Origin: Cyathus striatus
Taxonomy: Eukaryota > Basidiomycota > Agaricomycetes > Agaricales > Nidulariaceae
Assembly: GCA_025738555.1 (NCBI GenBank)
Contig: JAOVFP010000001.1
Coordinates: 1,364,001-1,428,000, forward strand
Reading direction: 5' to 3'
DNA length: 64,000 nt
The notes below the pieces were generated by a model. The model was not told the origin of the DNA. It ran no database searches and saw nothing but the letters and a program-made list of their open reading frames with translations. A program made the position numbers and the translations under genes. Shown here piece by piece: positions 60,703 through 64,000 of this stretch (positions are counted from its first letter, which is position 1; each line of letters begins with the position of its first letter).

Positions 60703-60987
60703 ATAAAAATTTCAGCCTTTATAGTAGGATTGAACAACAATATATCTTATCGTGCATTTCAAGTACTTCGCTGAACAGTGAAGTCTACGTTAAGATGTGT
60801 TCTGCACTAAGGGAGTCGCAGCAGAAGAAATGTTAATGACGGCTATGATCGATGGCCCACCTAATTGCCACACGAGTACCGCTGCTGAGAGTTGTTGTAC
60901 TGATTAAAGTGATTTATTTATTCTTAGAATTGCGCTAATAAGCGCCCATATGACTTTACAACCGAACTACCGAAACGAGGCACTAAA

Positions 60988-61634
60988 CACTCCTAGCTGC
61001 CGACTTTTTTGCCGTTCGCAAAACCCATCCAAATTTGACCTCAATAACTTTAAATATTGACTGAACATTTTGGCTGTCGCAAAATGTTCACTATTGGCTA
61101 GTGCAAAATTGTAGACAAATATTACATTTTGTACATATCTTGTATGAATACAAATCATTCTTTTTGTTCTAATTTTAGCTTCATCAAAATAAGTGTCAAA
61201 TGTAACGTTGTGAACGTGTTTTGACCTCACGCAAAATTTATTGTTTTGCATGACTGCAAAACCCGTGCAAAATGAATCATTTTGCTTTTTCTCTTAAAAT
61301 AACACAACTGGTGATCCTGTTATTTTGGGAGAAAAAGCAAAATGATTCATTTTGCACGGGTTTTGCAGTCATGCAAAACAATAAATTTTGCGTGAGGTCA
61401 AAACACGTTCACAACGTTACATTTGACACTTATTTTGATGAAGCTAAAATTAGAACAAAAAGAATGATTTGTATTCATACAAGATATGTACAAAATGTAA
61501 TATTTGTCTACAATTTTGCACTAGCCAATAGTGAACATTTTGCGACAGCCAAAATGTTCAGTCAATATTTAAAGTTATTGAGGTCAAATTTGGATGGGTT
61601 TTGCGAACGGCAAAAAAGTCGGCAGCCAGGAGTG
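60988..61634. repeat. Near-perfect 647-bp palindrome (317-bp arms, 13-bp spacer)
   Basis: The arm 60988-61304 is the reverse complement of 61318-61634 with about three mismatches, two of them beside the spacer CAACTGGTGATCC. Arms are AT-rich with many short TTTTGC / GCAAAA motifs. Both strands therefore encode the same peptide frame, starting MQNNKFCVRSKHVHN. This is a consequence of symmetry and not evidence for a gene. Confidence 0.93.
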
Positions 61635-61795
61635 AAAGAGCCTCAGGAATGTCACTAAGCGCTCATGCTCGCTCACAAATGAATTAGTGCAACCGAAATT
61701 CAGCACAAAAAGTAACCGAACAACCGTGAAGTTGTTGAATCAGCCACCTCTTTCCCGACATCTGCAATATAATCCTTTATCCCAGCAATAGCGGG

Positions 61796-62896
61796 AATTG
61801 CAATATGTCACGAAAATACAATTTGCATTGTAAGGTCTTAAGCCTTTATTCCCACCAAAATAAATTGTGAGATGATTTTAAGGCAGTAGCGAAGGCTTTA
61901 CAATGTGCTTACAAGCCATTTTAAGAACCAGACCGGCACCCAAGACCTTATGTGAAATGTGGGTGTGATGCGATTGATTGTAGGGTGCTCTAAATATTAA
62001 GCATGAATTTCAAAGCAGCCTCAATATTGTGCAATTATTATAGGATCTTGTAATAGGTACAAAAATTAACTTCTAATATAGGTACATTTAATGTATACTA
62101 TACACTATTTGTGCTGTAGCGCACTCAAAGAACATGATCTGCAATTAATATACCAATTATAAGAAAATTATACATCCCATTAAATGAATTAGTGACAAGT
62201 TCCAGATTGTAAGAGGTGACAAGTGGAAGTGTGGGCGAAATATGGGCCTGTCCAGTTTAGTCCGGGTGAGGCCATGCTCAGTTCCGGAACTTAGGGGTGG
62301 TCTGTGCCGAGACTGCGCAAGATCTGGTACAAGCTGACTAAACTACGTTTCTAAAAGGTATAAAAACGCTGTGCCATTGTTTGTTTGTGCGGCTTCAAGC
62401 CCTGAGGTAAGGAGTGAGTAGAGTTAGATAAGGAAGTCAAACGTCTTGGTAAGTCATAGTAATAACCATACTACTAACTAATTGACCCAGTTGCATTCTG
62501 TGTGAGCGTTTATAATATAGACTGCTTGTTAACATTAGTATACACTGTAGATACAGTACTTATACATATAATAATATCATTTCATTGTAGAAATCAACGA
62601 ATATTATTTCATTTGTATGTATTCAGTAACGGTTTGCTTATTTTTCTGAATCATCTGTTATGCTCCATTATAAGCAATGTGATGGTGTGATTTTCTTGTA
62701 AGACTGCACAGTAATTCTTACATGTCCTTTACATACCCGGGCTGCCTATATTGCATTGTGAGGCTCTCAGCTGTACCTTATAACACATCCTATAATTATG
62801 TGTTCAACAATTTGCCTTGTAGGTTGGCCTCTGCCTTAAACCCTTAAGATGCCTCTTAATCCATTGCATGGCAAACTAAATTTTTGTGACATACTG
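61796..62896 (-). repeat. Dispersed repeat, copy 2, with inverted TGTCAC ends
   Basis: The left end TGTCACGAAAATACAATTTG and the complement of the right end TGTCACAAAAATTTAGTTTG form inverted termini, preceded by GCA(A/G)TA on each side. Read from 62896 downward it parallels the 27.95-kb copy. A TATA-like ggtataaaaacgctg lies at 62358 on the plus strand. No protein was seen. Confidence 0.6.
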
Positions 62897-63165
62897 CACC
62901 TCTTCACGATAGTATTTTGACGCTGGAGACACGCTAGCAGCGCAAAAAAACACTCAGGAATACATATATAAAGAAAATGAACAATGCTCTCAAAATCACA
63001 ATATTGCATCTTTATTTCGACACACACTCAAGGGGGTACAAGGATTACACAGAACGACCGGGGGTCGATTTTTTTGAAATCGAGCTGACGCTCGACCTAC
63101 CTACCTTACATAAGCTAGTCTATTACTAAATAAGGAAGGAGGTCCATTTTCGGATCGCCTATTCA

Positions 63166-64000
63166 TCACTTCCTTGCCCGCTTACTTCCTCTACCTCCTC
63201 TACTATTCACTTTGCAAGCATTACAAGTCCAGTTGCACGCTACTGGTCCATCGGAAACACACGCTAGGTGATAATGTATGGTTAAGTAAGTGAGAAATCA
63301 AGCACTTTTGTTTAAATGGGAAATATTCACTTACAAATTGAGTTTCACATCCAGTGGACCTTGCCATTGCGCACTCCACTGCTCCATTCTCTGCACTATT
63401 AGCAACCACTCCGCATAGGCAGCTACTCAATTCATGGACCTTTTGCACTCTCCTTCGATGAACAGCCATACAGCCCGTACCATCTTCAATCACCACAACT
63501 ATGAATGATGTGTGCTCTACAGCAGTGTCTGTAGGGAGGGGATCATTGGGAGTCTGTGCAAACAAAGTAAGTACACTTCTATCCCTAGATTTCATGTAGG
63601 AATACTCACAATGTCAACTGTGGCAGTACCCCAATGCCAGCTGCTCTAACTTCATAGAGTTCAGCATGTTGGATAGCATGAGGCTGCTATGCACAGCTAT
63701 CCCTTCTCTTTCTTCCCCTCCACCATTGCTAGTGGTTTGTCCTCCAGTGTTCACTCCCTCACTCTCACTAACTGTTGTCTCTCCACCAGTATTCGCCGTT
63801 GCTCTCCCATTGTTTGCTGTCTCCCTGCCATTGGGGGATGTATCTTCCCCATGTTGTTCATTATCTGATAGGCACTGCATCCCACTGGGTTCTGACACTG
63901 CAATGTCTTCATATTCATGTGTTTCGGACTCACTCGCATTTACCTCAAGCCTGTCAATGTTGTTCTGCATGTTATCTAACTCAGGTTCATACTCTTCAAG
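63166..64000 (-). CDS. C-terminal part of an unknown protein with a PHD-like zinc finger (partial)
   Basis: The 5' part is outside the window. The visible frame from 64000 is acidic and Ser/Gly/Thr-rich (SETHEYEDIAVSEPS, repeated GGETT/GGQTT). After a probable intron (63612 to about 63561, GTGAGT..GCACAG) comes TPNDPLPTDTAVEHTSFIVV, then SSCLCGVV, ECAMARSTGCETQF and a final exon with HLACV..CNWTCNACK and a basic tail (RGGRGSKRARK, stop at 63166). The spacing C..C..H..C..C..C is that of a PHD-like finger. Two joins are imperfect: the frame near 63640 must shift, and the last acceptor lacks an AG in the right phase. The gene may be decaying or my splice model wrong. Confidence 0.5.

Noticed and set aside
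60967..61658. Two identical peptides on opposite strands as a duplicated gene
   Set aside because: They arise from the palindrome's symmetry and have no recognisable domain.

Overview
The window reads as a stretch of a basidiomycete chromosome, most likely a wood- or litter-decaying agaricomycete. Host genes have many 45-65 bp GT..AG introns. There is a class II (lignin-modifying type) haem peroxidase, a cerato-platanin-like secreted protein, an RlpA-like (double-psi beta-barrel) secreted protein, a 7-TM membrane protein of a kind common in mushrooms, an allantoate-permease-type MFS transporter, an SDR oxidoreductase and the 3' end of an F-box-type gene. More than half of the window is mobile or repetitive DNA, much of it nested.

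Layout. 0-2.3 kb: 3' part of an F-box/LRR-like gene, then an intact five-exon RlpA-like gene. 2.6-4.3 kb: helicase and tyrosine-recombinase-retroelement relics. 4.43-6.47 kb: a 2-kb non-autonomous DNA transposon with a perfect 9-bp target duplication. 6.75-21.15 kb: a 14.4-kb relative with the same ends and an 8/9-bp target duplication. It carries two divergent decayed genes: a large transposase with a WRKY/GCM1-type zinc finger, a USP-like cysteine peptidase and a PHD-type finger, and a protein of about 850 codons of unknown function. This element has split the last exon of the cerato-platanin-like gene (21.2-21.7 kb), whose tail now lies at 6.66-6.74 kb. 22.2-24.7 kb: MFS transporter. 26.6-27.0 kb: small membrane protein.

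28.8-39.2 kb: a 10.4-kb foldback structure with arms of about 1.7 kb built from 57-bp and 19-bp tandem repeats. A Ngaro-type tyrosine-recombinase retrotransposon (31.1-36.8 kb) with clear split direct repeats A1-ORFs-B1-A2-B2 sits in its loop. All seven substitutions between its paired repeats are CpG transitions, and its coding frames are broken by changes of the same kind.

39.4-42.8 kb: small coiled-coil gene, an intron-containing tRNA-Lys(CTT) and a decayed array of tRNA-Lys 5'-half relics that is duplicated at 56.1-57.2 kb. 43.0-47.2 kb: class II peroxidase with a 2.85-kb element in one intron. 48-55 kb: short elements of the same family, a second retroelement relic, the 7-TM gene and a Tc1/mariner-like MITE. 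59.6-60.7 kb: SDR gene with an 8-nt microexon. 60.99-61.63 kb: an almost perfect 647-bp palindrome. 63.2-64.0 kb: 3' end of a zinc-finger gene running out of the window.

The host genes show no shared pathway beyond a secreted/degradative flavour. The repeats interact physically by nesting, splitting a gene and filling an intron. The main candidate for an undescribed system is the 14.4-kb element that joins a MULE-like transposase to a ubiquitin-peptidase-like domain and carries a second gene of unknown function.
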